Virus record (IMG/VR): IMGVR_UViG_3300028706_000032
Location: 1 to 26,189 of that record
DNA: 26,189 bases
Origin: a virus
Reading direction: 5' to 3' (one strand)
Position numbers and translations under genes: made by a program. This document shows positions 18,001 to 22,481 of the stretch, piece by piece. Each line of letters starts with the position of its first letter. The stretch's first letter is position 1. The notes beneath the pieces were generated by a model. The model saw nothing but the letters and a program-made list of their open reading frames with translations, was not told the origin of the DNA and ran no database searches.

Positions 18001-19079
18001 ATTCAGAGATAAATTGGTCTAATGAATTTGGTATTGGTCCATATCAAGCAACAGGTTCGTATATTTCAGCATCTTCGTATTATATGCCATTGGATTCAGA
18101 GATAAATTGGTCTAATGAATTTGGTATTAGTCCATATCAAGCAACGGGTTCATATATTTCAGCATCTTCTGAATATACACCATTAGACTCAGATATAAAT
18201 TATAGTAATCCATTTAAGGTTAATTTTCATACAAAAGAAACAGGGTCATATATTTCCGCATCAGCTGATTATGTTCCACTTGATTCAAGTTTAAATTATA
18301 GTAATCCATTTAAGGTTAATTATTTAACTCAAGAAACGAGTTCATTTATTTCCGCATCTTCTGATTATGTTCCATTAGAAAGTAATATGCAGTATGCAGA
18401 TACATATAGAGTTAATTCTCATACACAAGAAAGTGGATCATTTATTTCAGCTTCTGCATTATATGATGATATAAATATGATATCAAATATTAATTTGAGG
18501 AATCCATATTTACTTGATGGTAGAACTCAAATTACTGGATCTGGTGTATCGATGTCTGCAGATTTTAGTTCATTAAGTGCACCAAGTGAAACTCTTGGAG
18601 AAAATGCAAGAGGAACGGGTTCATTTGTATTAAAACATATTTTAGAAAGACCATCATTATATGGTATAGGTGATAGAGATACAAGTGGTTGGTATGGAAA
18701 TGATTATTATAATTCAACTATACAGGAAGGAAGTCAAAAATTAATTTTTGAAGAAGTGGTAATGCCACGAGTTGAAACTAATGTAACTTCAGAGTTTAAT
18801 CGTGAGATTCAATATTATTATTCATCTTCATTGAGTTCATCTTTGGGAATTTATTATTCATCAAGTTTTGTAACTACCGATTTAGACAATCGTTGGGATG
18901 ATACACTTGGAACGGAAAGACTTTTTTATCTTGGGTGTAGTCAAACTGATACAACAACTGTATCTGATAAGGGTGGAAGATATAGAGATAAAACACCAGC
19001 CGTAGATGTAACAGTTACTTCACCGACAAGGTTAGTAACTACAGATTCACCATCTACACCATTGGATGTTGCTAGATAA
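9036..19079 (+). CDS. Giant (3347 aa) baseplate wedge protein, gp7/gpI-like core fused to adhesin-like modules
   Basis: This one uninterrupted frame is about three times the length of T4 gp7 (1032 aa). Residues about 45-105 form a beta domain (IIEVCLYDTDDNYLSS), followed by LQEISPSRTEIRLRP. Residues 269-444 resemble a CBM_4_9-like sandwich (NLATNGHFNSG). Three FHGD repeats (about 537-725) and three large Trp-rich repeats (about 731-1923) follow. The region about 2035-2510 looks like the wedge core, with LTFVDMIGHHFDDIWVFI and YFLKTKGTARAIKGLISCYG resembling P2 gpI/T4 gp7-type proteins. Residues about 2515-2734 are LamG/concanavalin-like. A block at about 2855-2964 reads KLGIFFSP and FWDYLRLLKYYD, then LIPARANATVGILIEP. 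Six 31-32 aa repeats (from 2985) precede the C-terminus. It follows gp25 and gp6 as expected for the wedge. Core assignment is by resemblance; the host-binding role of the N-terminal modules is inferred. Confidence 0.85.
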   Translation: MPKKQLTIDPKTGKLSRIKDTELPLVQLANSLNEGDPVAPFGSLTTDIIEVCLYDTDDNYLSSATIRIPLPESLDIGQYVRSMGYERGTYKIVFNFLREIGGSSIPKFVKKDKTIWDGEFTLDTDGKLYAGSVSKPVIDPDTQEKIELTAENDKFWLQEISPSRTEIRLRPNPAINDADANERFRLLGYTCLCQADVNGEAPLTFDDTGKSATVNWVLNGGQEVSLNELMKGGTLIIRDAFVIDYEESPETISTYTPVVETITAAASDNLATNGHFNSGNGVVQETDSNPKNEVVEFPNPGHSKWCLLTSPAGGEGGTKDVEYQMDFEVIPGETYVLSCWIYHDEDWNGRTDAHFYSRAFTDNVNGITISGVGTVLETKVVDGKTWERQYSRIIIPPEGTGKLSWYLGAGAEKPGTPVLSGNRYYTDIQCEPGSSTSLPTSYMMEERPEELEIPSTGLIKFIDDNTVSATLNGDEEGLVELMQSGDNRESGVLTIKNAIVTDETFDVKTDRTIVDGIPTDNSDASIIREKGSETEFNKSPFHGDGQTDSTDLNITLQANDTYRLIKVNSNGNEEEVGRYDLPVDVTVVDEIPVEPSMAPEIVIEEKKLHKSSFHGDNQSDSNELIVTIHSNDIYRLYRIDSDGIEELIGEYGIPEEVKEIDDLELINPDGSEIRENKNEGEWGATASPYHSTTDNKIILQVDTKYTLYRLRPNGEEIQIGTHDNWKESKEWSLDSLVDGDKLRILTENTGGKNGFIGKIYYNNQIYKTGDPKSKYQSDDDQEISITTDGIWDARAFTLRRRAKWWKFGFGDDIYDWFDTTAIFGSNIFLPTKTYGIPEKVKQWKGKVHKDLEDCKVIWTGPNYRELRWEWEPSVNVHERIWKRQDPALNVRSVHPVAWSSGLSVHSWSSSGAYAFWKTGWLGHQAKWVNGEGHGGGPAMKFIDQNSQFQNPNHPDYNGKYFDIDGNRVPDHTINYAYGNRWGYGSADHPISLEHRGQWIDQRPPFSFESQGIKIGDKLKISWWQKSDTVGKGARVYIRYWKKEAPIDGVFWDSATTTVGNTLRFIPVSKEGEWEKAEYTFEVQEDFDLSRMGSSIYGDRNIGPLFRIDGYFGPEGILWVSEPKITLVSDVDNPEVTNTITLDDFEPTDKLKLYTTNLGTEPRGFLSKVTYKGKEYRTGDQDKEHYYDDFAGSTLTVDLPGTWQITDAENKNWTDLGEVTDDKIDPELKDSKWIWSSEDTNEVVWQWLPNNNIVDGIWNYPNPVTYEDAVGITGWSDGFNPFHWGGDSSKQSELFWHSGWVGHHAKWVRDEGQFGTCIKFVDMNSQFVSPNHQDYDGLNGTGNNSGAQATLEHRDMFVYADLPNKLASQGIQEGSFIKISWWQKTNVQGKGAQVGLRHFNKDGQISWGPDNEFRRMIPCTSVDEWEQVNYTGVVDEDWDLTKTDKIYVKGHFGPEGMLWVENVTIEIISGIATDPDQTNIYTVHNFNSDDKLKLYTTNLGTLPNGFISKISYRGTEYKTGDPGVDFYTDPITDETITINLPGVWKIPGSNWKTLGKSEEVNPDLVVDPTLSNAVWVGNTDEVEGQQLWEWNPLGDIGNYIWNYPNPTLRTDAVWPENWSNGFQNFNFNDEGQRFWHSGWVGHHAKFVPEEGRDGETAMKFIDQNSGFDSPNHQYYVGDYKTGNSSDADQTLKHREMMLSQKLPHTMAAQGVEVGDQLTISWRQKSDTVGKGARVGIRHYNTTVSDVDPLENTLTGTLQMRSNDDTIYQLVSYNNSELIGKAFPNMTVAVSNPSRGISGTLTLQEINLSTSVLTFTSGIQGFQRGDTLDFTLDTSQHDVPVGPFGVETTNAYSNIENTQKDREWLRYIPTTTGDWQDVSYSVIVDGDFDLTQPSWLVVYGHKGPEGMLWVENVEIKITVDNQQISVVPVFGDFVAEIDGWIDRNTLTVKGGYNSVAESLGHISDNSDNIRSYSTFDEFSVEYTSSVYSAEPILGSLRGEIANVNDDTITLVNSFNEIATEAGHDLENYPLEALQSDDGLLAFNKWFIQYPTDSTENLGKLLKLGPNKYDVITNFKIDTQTYPEYPHSLVYKLYEPLPDDIVNHDFVTVVREMIPPIEETCTLIPFVDEWVSDVVLRTPEFQSVTSPIGTGQTEFKNYTELATSNSDIKNKLEDEVISGSLSADINVDFNLFENFIHFSSAEQRVKNFKYKLDLIEQYTDRSASLAGAGSGSTGTIGVVAAPGSGSYITISGSQSLNPPFTPVSGSLTQIQSWETKRRLMINSFDKFEKYMFNQSSSYSSQSIGLFHDNAWPKRGGSGSYAYPYILTRTSQSISTTWYDNQIISASAYDRANKNRLKTHLPTFVQDDSQNDVFLTFVDMIGHHFDDIWVFIKSMTDVYDRRDKLSEGVAKDLLKPVAQSFGWEVQDGKDLISMQRYILGMESTGSEEPWVYSGTSDRDISREIWSRIINNMPYFLKTKGTARAIKGLISCYGIPSTILRVMEYGGPKLSGQTPEFLTTRKFTKSLNFFGASNNTYVNTNTWLPVVSGSGSTSRLPDTVEFRFKAATGSNQVLVRRGDDWAIRLLDNGSIDNYGRVSFVLSGSEGYIETSSSAFPVFDGEFYSVMLTRASASGKFLSDDTPSQDVVYSLYTKKYDAGRSKIFLESTATLAVSGSAGATSESYNASWTGSGGQITIGGPQENTYFGESFSGSMMEFRLWTTPLTESAFDNHVASPMAFDGNTPSASYMDMVTRYSFDDDKDLSVAANQWFQDASADQSFTSSATPTNYAGGTSDYHFSAVVDETKMKIPNLGPSMKSSNKLRIENDTLLDLAQSANPILKFKESITIPAYDNAPVDSNKLGIFFSPTAVIDEDIISSLPNIDFDQYIGDPRDQYKEQYTGLTTARNLYWQKYSGPNNFWDYLRLLKYYDSSLYRQIRDLIPARANATVGILIEPTILERDKVIIGKKPTFETAHFKSDIDLYYISESARYTPLDSEINWSNEFGIGPYQATGSYISASSYYMPLDSEINWSNEFGISPYQATGSYISASSEYTPLDSDINYSNPFKVNFHTKETGSYISASADYVPLDSSLNYSNPFKVNYLTQETSSFISASSDYVPLESNMQYADTYRVNSHTQESGSFISASALYDDINMISNINLRNPYLLDGRTQITGSGVSMSADFSSLSAPSETLGENARGTGSFVLKHILERPSLYGIGDRDTSGWYGNDYYNSTIQEGSQKLIFEEVVMPRVETNVTSEFNREIQYYYSSSLSSSLGIYYSSSFVTTDLDNRWDDTLGTERLFYLGCSQTDTTTVSDKGGRYRDKTPAVDVTVTSPTRLVTTDSPSTPLDVAR
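9840..10367 (+). other. CBM_4_9-like beta-sandwich domain within the giant wedge gene
   Basis: Residues about 269-444 of the giant protein start with NLATNGHFNSG, continue with YQMDFEVIPGETYVLSCWIY and WERQYSRIIIPPEGTGKLSW, and end with a strand YYTDIQCEPG. This is the usual outline of a family 4/9-type carbohydrate-binding sandwich: an opening N-G-F motif, a G-x-x-Y-x-L-S strand, and a last strand next to the domain boundary. Actual sugar binding cannot be judged from this. Confidence 0.6.
10644..11214 (+). repeat. Three short FHGD-type protein repeats
   Basis: Three successive units of about 60-75 residues start near 10644, 10860 and 11091. The first two begin KSPFHGDGQTDS and KSSFHGDNQSDS, the third ASPYHSTTDN. 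Each continues with a strand pair of the form YRLIKVNSNGNEEEVGRYDL, YRLYRIDSDGIEELIGEYGI or YTLYRLRPNGEEIQIGTHD. The first two also share DNA identity (CATTTCATGGTGAT), showing duplication. They look like small beta domains forming a stalk. Confidence 0.7.
11226..14805 (+). repeat. Three large Trp-rich modules (about 340-445 aa each) in the giant wedge protein
   Basis: Modules start near 11226, 12447 and 13470. Each has a first part with DKLKLYTTNLGT, GFxSKxxYxGxEYxTGD and LPGxWxI patterns, then a Trp-rich part (IWNYPNP), a strongly conserved block (W/HSGWVGHHAKWV, then KFIDxNSxF and PNHxxY), a strand pair with IKISWWQK and GKGAxVxxRH, and an end GPEGMLWVENVxIEI. The last strand pattern resembles carbohydrate-binding jelly rolls. 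The modules are clearly homologous at protein level but diverged at DNA level, so the triplication is old. Module 1 is longer in the middle; module 3 carries an insertion (14253-14612). Confidence 0.85.
15138..16555 (+). other. gp7/P2 gpI-type wedge core region of the giant protein
   Basis: Residues about 2035-2507. Blocks LGKLLKLGPNKYDVITNFKI, VREMIPPIEETCTLIPFVDE and HFSSAEQRVKNFKYKLDLIE precede the most diagnostic part: a helical segment (THLPTFVQDD, then FLTFVDMIGHHFDDIWVFI) and the block NNMPYFLKTKGTARAIKGLI followed by a G-I-P turn. A 'K-G-T-x-x-A-I/L' segment near the end of a helical domain is characteristic of tail protein I of P2-like phages, which corresponds to the core of T4 gp7. 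This places the wedge function in the C-terminal half. Confidence 0.6.
16580..17238 (+). other. LamG/concanavalin A-like domain within the giant wedge gene
   Basis: Residues about 2515-2734 show the pattern of a Laminin_G_3-type sandwich: VEFRFKAATGSNQVLVRRGD, WAIRLLDNGSI, a strand with FYSVMLTRA, ITIGGPQENTYFGESFSGSM, and the closing MEFRLWTTPLTESAFDNHV. The G-x-x-x-E-x-R-x-W ending is typical. Such domains often bind polysaccharide or protein ligands; here it sits directly after the wedge core. Confidence 0.75.
17988..18560 (+). repeat. Six tandem 31-32 residue repeats near the C-terminus of the giant protein
   Basis: Units begin at 17988, 18081, 18174, 18270, 18366 and 18462 (period 93, 93, 96, 96, 96, then a degenerate copy). 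The consensus is Y-x-P-L-D-S-x-I-N-x-S-N-x-F followed by T-G-S-Y-I-S-A-S. Units 1 and 2 differ at about 8 of 93 bases, and only 3 of the first 80 measured from the conserved CATTGGATTC (17995 and 18088), so that duplication is recent. Units 3 and 4 share a 28-base identical stretch starting AATTATAGTAATCC. Copy number is likely to vary among relatives. Confidence 0.9.
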
Positions 19080-19191
19080 GAATAAATGTTAAAAAACAAA
19101 AAAAGATTATATTTATAAGAGAAGAATAATAAGTTATATTATGATCTTATAAAATTATAAAAAATCCGCATATTACATAGGAGAAAAACAA
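19080..19191 (+). promoter_or_regulatory. Intergenic region before the DDEIDY gene family, possible promoter
   Basis: This 112-base gap is the longest between genes apart from the window start. It is almost entirely A/T and holds TATTTATA at 19110-19117, a weak 5-bp inverted repeat (ATAAG/CTTAT) further on, and a strong AGGAGAAAAACAA ribosome site before the ATG at 19192. No hairpin with GC content followed by a T run is present. A transcription start here is plausible because the gap is unusually long, but the elements are not decisive. Confidence 0.35.
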
Positions 19192-20145
19192 ATGGGATAT
19201 TTAAATAATTCAAACAGAACATTAGACGCTATATTGACAAAAAAAGGTCGTGAAATATTGTCAAGTGGTGGAGATTTTAATGTTACTAAATTTGCATTGG
19301 GTGATGATGAGATTGATTACTCGCTATGGGATACTACTCATACAAAGGGTACAGATTTCTATGGTGCAGTAATTGATAATTTACCAGCACTTGAACCTTT
19401 CAACGATCCTTCCGAGATTATGAAATATAAACTTGTATCACGGACAGATGGAGTTCAAGCAATGGCAAAGTTAATAGAAAATCCGGGCACACAAACATCT
19501 CTTAACAACCTAAAGTGGTACGCCGATGATGTATCAGGAGATGGTGGAACAAGAGTCCGAGTTGGAAACACGGCCTATTATCTTGGTTTGGGAACAACAT
19601 TTGGTGTTGGTCATGTTAATAATAGTGATCTTACAATAGATTATGTTGGTGGGGATGATTCAATTTTCGAAGAAGGATATAGAAGTGAAATGTTTACACT
19701 GACAGTATTGGATACTACTGTGGCAGTATTGGCACCACTATACAAAGCCCTTCCAAATAAAGAGTACCCAGTTATTTCATTGGGTGGTGGTGGTAATCGA
19801 AAAAAGAGAAAACCCGGTCGTGGTGCACCCTCAGGTGGTATGCAAGATTCTGATAGAGACAAATGGTTTCCATTTGTAAAGTCAGTACAACATCTTTCAC
19901 AAACAATAAAAGGATGTTTAGTTTCAGATGGTGGTACATTCACCCACAGTAGAGGTAATAACTTTGCACCTACATTAAATGGGGCAATAGCATTATATCC
20001 AAAGAAAATTTCATCTGCATCTTCACCGGCAAAAACTTCTATAATTGTCGCCGGAGAAAGTTCAGGAGCAGTTGTAGAGTTTAATGTTACTATTACACAT
20101 AGAGCTACAGGTATAAGACCAGCTGACGACGCAACATCTGCATAA
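19192..20145 (+). CDS. 'DDEIDY' family structural protein, paralogue 1 (full-length type)
   Basis: The 317-residue protein starts MGYLNNSNRTLDAILTKKGR, then KFALGDDEIDYSLWD and YGAVIDNLPALEPFNDPSEI, a domain of about 85 residues shared with the next three genes. I recall this domain as frequent in marine phage tail regions, without a known role. The middle contains a basic Gly-rich linker (GGGGNRKKRKPGRGAPSGG at about 200-220). The C-terminus (about 265-305) has AKTSIIVAGESSGAVVEFNV, a small beta domain also found in paralogue 2 and, detached, in the gene at 22482. A strong AGGAG site supports the start. It is probably a virion protein attached to the baseplate made from the preceding genes; that is inferred from position. 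Confidence 0.78.
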   Translation: MGYLNNSNRTLDAILTKKGREILSSGGDFNVTKFALGDDEIDYSLWDTTHTKGTDFYGAVIDNLPALEPFNDPSEIMKYKLVSRTDGVQAMAKLIENPGTQTSLNNLKWYADDVSGDGGTRVRVGNTAYYLGLGTTFGVGHVNNSDLTIDYVGGDDSIFEEGYRSEMFTLTVLDTTVAVLAPLYKALPNKEYPVISLGGGGNRKKRKPGRGAPSGGMQDSDRDKWFPFVKSVQHLSQTIKGCLVSDGGTFTHSRGNNFAPTLNGAIALYPKKISSASSPAKTSIIVAGESSGAVVEFNVTITHRATGIRPADDATSA

Positions 20146-20169
20146 TAAATAAAAGTAATTTTTATTTAT
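20145..20169. repeat. Perfect 10-bp AT inverted repeat between paralogues 1 and 2
   Basis: Arms ATAAATAAAA (20145-20154) and TTTTATTTAT (20160-20169) flank the spacer GTAAT. The left arm begins on the last base of the stop codon, and the right arm overlaps TATTTATA (20163-20170) just before the ribosome site AAGGAG. An all-AT stem is weak as a terminator; it could instead be a promoter element or an mRNA end-processing signal. Confidence 0.5.
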
Positions 20170-20183
20170 AAAAAGGAGTCCTT

Positions 20184-20873
20184 ATGGGATTTATAAATAA
20201 CACTTCGTATATACTGAATGCAGTATTAACAAAGAAAGGTAGAGAATATCTTGCAAAAAGTGATGGTAAGTTTAATATTACTAAATTTGCTTTAGCGGAC
20301 GATGAGATAGATTATACCTTATGGGATCATGCACATCCAAAAGGATCAGATTATTATGGGGCCGTTTTAGAGTCCACTCCTATGTTAGAACCTTGTGTGG
20401 ATCCAGAAGTTGTGATGAAGTATAAATTAATTACACAACCAGTTGGAACGCGGGCATTACCGTATATAGAAAATATTACACAGGCTATAAACGGTAATAA
20501 GTTAAAGTCTATAGTGAATGATGATGGATGGACACTTACAGATATGACATTAAATCCTACAACCGTTGGGGCAAACAATGTTTATTCAGCAGAAAAATAT
20601 AGTTATTTGGTGTTGAATAATAATGTGATTGATATTAGAATTGGAGCAATAAATCCAACGACTGCTCCTACATTCGATAGTTTACCAGAAACTGGAGCAG
20701 TTTATGGTGAAGAAAGTGGTAGAATGAGTAAAAAAGTTGTAAATAAAATTACAACAATTAGGGCAAGGCAGATGACATCTGATAGAGAAACATCAATTAT
20801 AATAACCGGTCAAATGTCAGGAGCAGTTTATGTTCTTCGGGTTCAAGTTGGATATGAAGATCAAAGGACTTAA
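20184..20873 (+). CDS. 'DDEIDY' family structural protein, paralogue 2
   Basis: The 229-residue protein has the family N-terminal domain (MGFINNTSYILNAVLTKKGR, KFALADDEIDYTLWD, YGAVLESTPMLEP, VVMKYKLI). It lacks the long basic middle of paralogue 1. The C-terminal domain (about 190-225) reads RETSIIITGQMSGAVYVLRV, alignable without gaps over 31 residues with the detached module encoded at 22482 (ITG-x-x-SGAV core). AAGGAGTCCTT precedes the ATG. It is three bases from the next gene, so the two are co-translated. Probably a virion component; its role is unknown. Confidence 0.78.
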   Translation: MGFINNTSYILNAVLTKKGREYLAKSDGKFNITKFALADDEIDYTLWDHAHPKGSDYYGAVLESTPMLEPCVDPEVVMKYKLITQPVGTRALPYIENITQAINGNKLKSIVNDDGWTLTDMTLNPTTVGANNVYSAEKYSYLVLNNNVIDIRIGAINPTTAPTFDSLPETGAVYGEESGRMSKKVVNKITTIRARQMTSDRETSIIITGQMSGAVYVLRVQVGYEDQRT

Positions 20874-20875
20874 TA

Positions 20876-21379
20876 ATGGGATTTATAAATAAAGATACTT
20901 TAACTGTTGATGCGATACTCACTAAAAAAGGTATAGATTATTTAAGGACTGCAGTATTTGGTCAAAATCAAAATGCTGAACACGTAATTACAAAATTTGC
21001 ATTATCTGATGATGAAATAGATTATGGTTTGTGGGATACTACACCAAGTGGTTCAAATTTTGTAAAACCATATGGACAGGTGATTGATAACCAACCTTTA
21101 ACAGAACCAATGGTTACTAATAATGAAAATATGAGGTATTTTTTGTTCAAGGATGGTATAGTTTTTGATACGGCACCAGAACCGGCGGATGTAACACCAC
21201 CAATTACAAGTTTTAATATGTTTCGAGGCAGAAAAAAAGAATTTAGTTTATTTAGAGGTGGTAGTCCAAAAAGTTTATATCAAGGACGGACAACTGAAAA
21301 ACAAAAACAAGAACAAAAGCAAACAAGCAAACGAGATACAGGTGAACGACAACAAGGACGCCGTAGAGATGGGAAATAA
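20876..21379 (+). CDS. 'DDEIDY' family structural protein, paralogue 3 with basic low-complexity tail
   Basis: The first 100 or so of 167 residues are the family domain (MGFINKDTLTVDAILTKKG, KFALSDDEIDYGLWD, YGQVIDNQPLTEP). In place of a C-terminal beta domain it has the motif PPITSFNMF followed by a Lys/Arg/Gln-rich tail (RGRKKEFSLF, then KQKQEQKQTSKRD and QQGRRRDGK). Paralogues 1 and 2 have the SGAV module at this end instead. The tail is likely disordered and strongly positive. The ATG lies three bases after the previous stop and has AAAGGACTTAATA-like purines only, so it may depend on coupling. It may be a truncated or specialised member. Confidence 0.75.
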   Translation: MGFINKDTLTVDAILTKKGIDYLRTAVFGQNQNAEHVITKFALSDDEIDYGLWDTTPSGSNFVKPYGQVIDNQPLTEPMVTNNENMRYFLFKDGIVFDTAPEPADVTPPITSFNMFRGRKKEFSLFRGGSPKSLYQGRTTEKQKQEQKQTSKRDTGERQQGRRRDGK

Positions 21380-21381
21380 AT

Positions 21382-22191
21382 ATGGGATATTTAGATAAAA
21401 CAACTATGTCTGTAACTGCACATTTTACTAAAAGGGGACGAGAGATTTTAGCAAACGCACTTTCGGGGGTTACTGATGATTCTTATGTGATTACACAATT
21501 TGCACTTGGTGATGATGAAATCGATTATGGTTTATGGGATGAAACACAGGCATCTAATTTGGAGGGTAGAATTATAGAAAATATGCCAGTACTTGAATCA
21601 TTTGTGAATCAAAAAGAAATTATGAATTCATTTATAATAGACCCCCCAGAAATACCTTTTGGATCTAAAATTTCAAATGTTTTAGATCAGATGATATTGG
21701 AGAGTAGAAATGAAATTATTGATATAATTCCATCAACAGAAAATCATGGTGAAACAGAAGAATATGAATTTTTTCTTGAACATGACAATTTATTTGAGAT
21801 GTATGATCCATTTACTGCTCCAATAACAAATTTTACTATGGGTATCGCAAAAGGTGATGTACCAATGACAGATTTTATTATGAGTGTTGCAGCTCCACCA
21901 GAACCTCCACCAACCGCTGATTTTACTGAAATGCACCATCCTTCGGGACTTGCACCTTTAAACGTAGAGTTTACTGATACATCAATAGGTGATAATTTAA
22001 CATATCTATGGAATTTTGGTGATGGACAGACATCTAATGAACAGAATCCAAATAATGTATATACAAATAGTGGAGAGTATACGGTTACTTTAGTAGTTAC
22101 TAATAATGTTGGAACTCACACTAAAACCGGTTTGATCACGGCGGTTCAAGAGTCAAGTGGTGGTGGTGAAGATGATGAACCAGTATTATAA
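21382..22191 (+). CDS. 'DDEIDY' family structural protein, paralogue 4 with PKD domain
   Basis: The 269-residue protein has the family domain (MGYLDKTTMSVTAHFTKRGR, FALGDDEIDYGLWDE, IIENMPVLESF), then an acidic spacer (about 105-140). Three strand-like repeats follow (APITNFTM, VPMTDFIM, PPTADFTE). The C-terminal 85 residues are a PKD (Ig-like) domain, shown by [20 protein letters not shown] followed by FGDGQTSNEQNPNNVY and GEYTVTLVVTNNVG. PKD domains are known as stalk or ligand-binding units on surface proteins. The stop overlaps TATAAATA (22187-22194). The ATG follows the previous stop after only two bases. A host-contact role is inferred. Confidence 0.82.
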   Translation: MGYLDKTTMSVTAHFTKRGREILANALSGVTDDSYVITQFALGDDEIDYGLWDETQASNLEGRIIENMPVLESFVNQKEIMNSFIIDPPEIPFGSKISNVLDQMILESRNEIIDIIPSTENHGETEEYEFFLEHDNLFEMYDPFTAPITNFTMGIAKGDVPMTDFIMSVAAPPEPPPTADFTEMHHPSGLAPLNVEFTDTSIGDNLTYLWNFGDGQTSNEQNPNNVYTNSGEYTVTLVVTNNVGTHTKTGLITAVQESSGGGEDDEPVL

Positions 22192-22211
22192 ATAAAAACG
22201 AGGAGTAGAAG

Positions 22212-22466
22212 ATGGCAATATCAGGAAATGTACCTTTAACCGTAGAGTTTAGTGATACATCTACGGGAGATAATTTAACATATTTGTGGGATTTTGGAGA
22301 TGGTCAAAAATCTACAGAACAAAATCCAAATCATGAATATGCTGCATCAGGACAATACAAAGTTACTTTAACAACTACTAACAATTATGGTTCTGACACT
22401 AAAAGTGATATCGTTACTGCAACATCTACTACGGGTGGAGATGGGGACTATAGCGGTGGATATTAA
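22212..22466 (+). CDS. Free-standing PKD domain protein
   Basis: The 84-residue product is nearly all one PKD domain ([20 protein letters not shown], then [27 protein letters not shown]), very close to the PKD domain of the previous gene; the DNA shares stretches such as GATAATTTAACATAT. It lacks the opening strand (P-T-A-D-F) of that domain. There is no signal peptide. Its own ribosome site (CGAGGAGTAGAAG) and an in-frame TAG at 22206 show that it is translated separately rather than by read-through from 21382. Two adjacent stops (TAATAA, 22464-22469) end it, and the same frame stays open into the next gene. Probably a duplicated virion module. Confidence 0.78.
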   Translation: MAISGNVPLTVEFSDTSTGDNLTYLWDFGDGQKSTEQNPNHEYAASGQYKVTLTTTNNYGSDTKSDIVTATSTTGGDGDYSGGY

Positions 22467-22481
22467 TAAGAATTAAATTAT
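22464..22481 (+). other. Double in-frame stop (TAA TAA) joining the PKD gene and the next gene in one frame
   Basis: After the PKD domain the frame reads TAA TAA GAA TTA AAT TAT and then ATG of the next gene, with no other interruption. The downstream ATG has no AGGAG-like site within 20 bases. The arrangement fits a longer gene cut by nonsense codons, or re-initiation after termination. Confidence 0.7.

Noticed and set aside
17988-18560. CRISPR-like array from the regular repeats
   Set aside because: The repeats are contiguous, in frame and encode protein; there are no spacers.
19641-19943. 100-aa open frame on the minus strand
   Set aside because: It is opposite the Gly-rich part of paralogue 1 and has no supporting signal; all convincing genes run on the + strand.
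22187-22211. TATAAATA as a T4-type late promoter for the free PKD gene, or a frameshift joining it to the preceding gene
   Set aside because: The octamer overlaps a stop codon and leaves hardly any leader; the same octamer occurs in coding DNA (20192-20199). The in-frame TAG at 22206 rules out joining by a simple frameshift.
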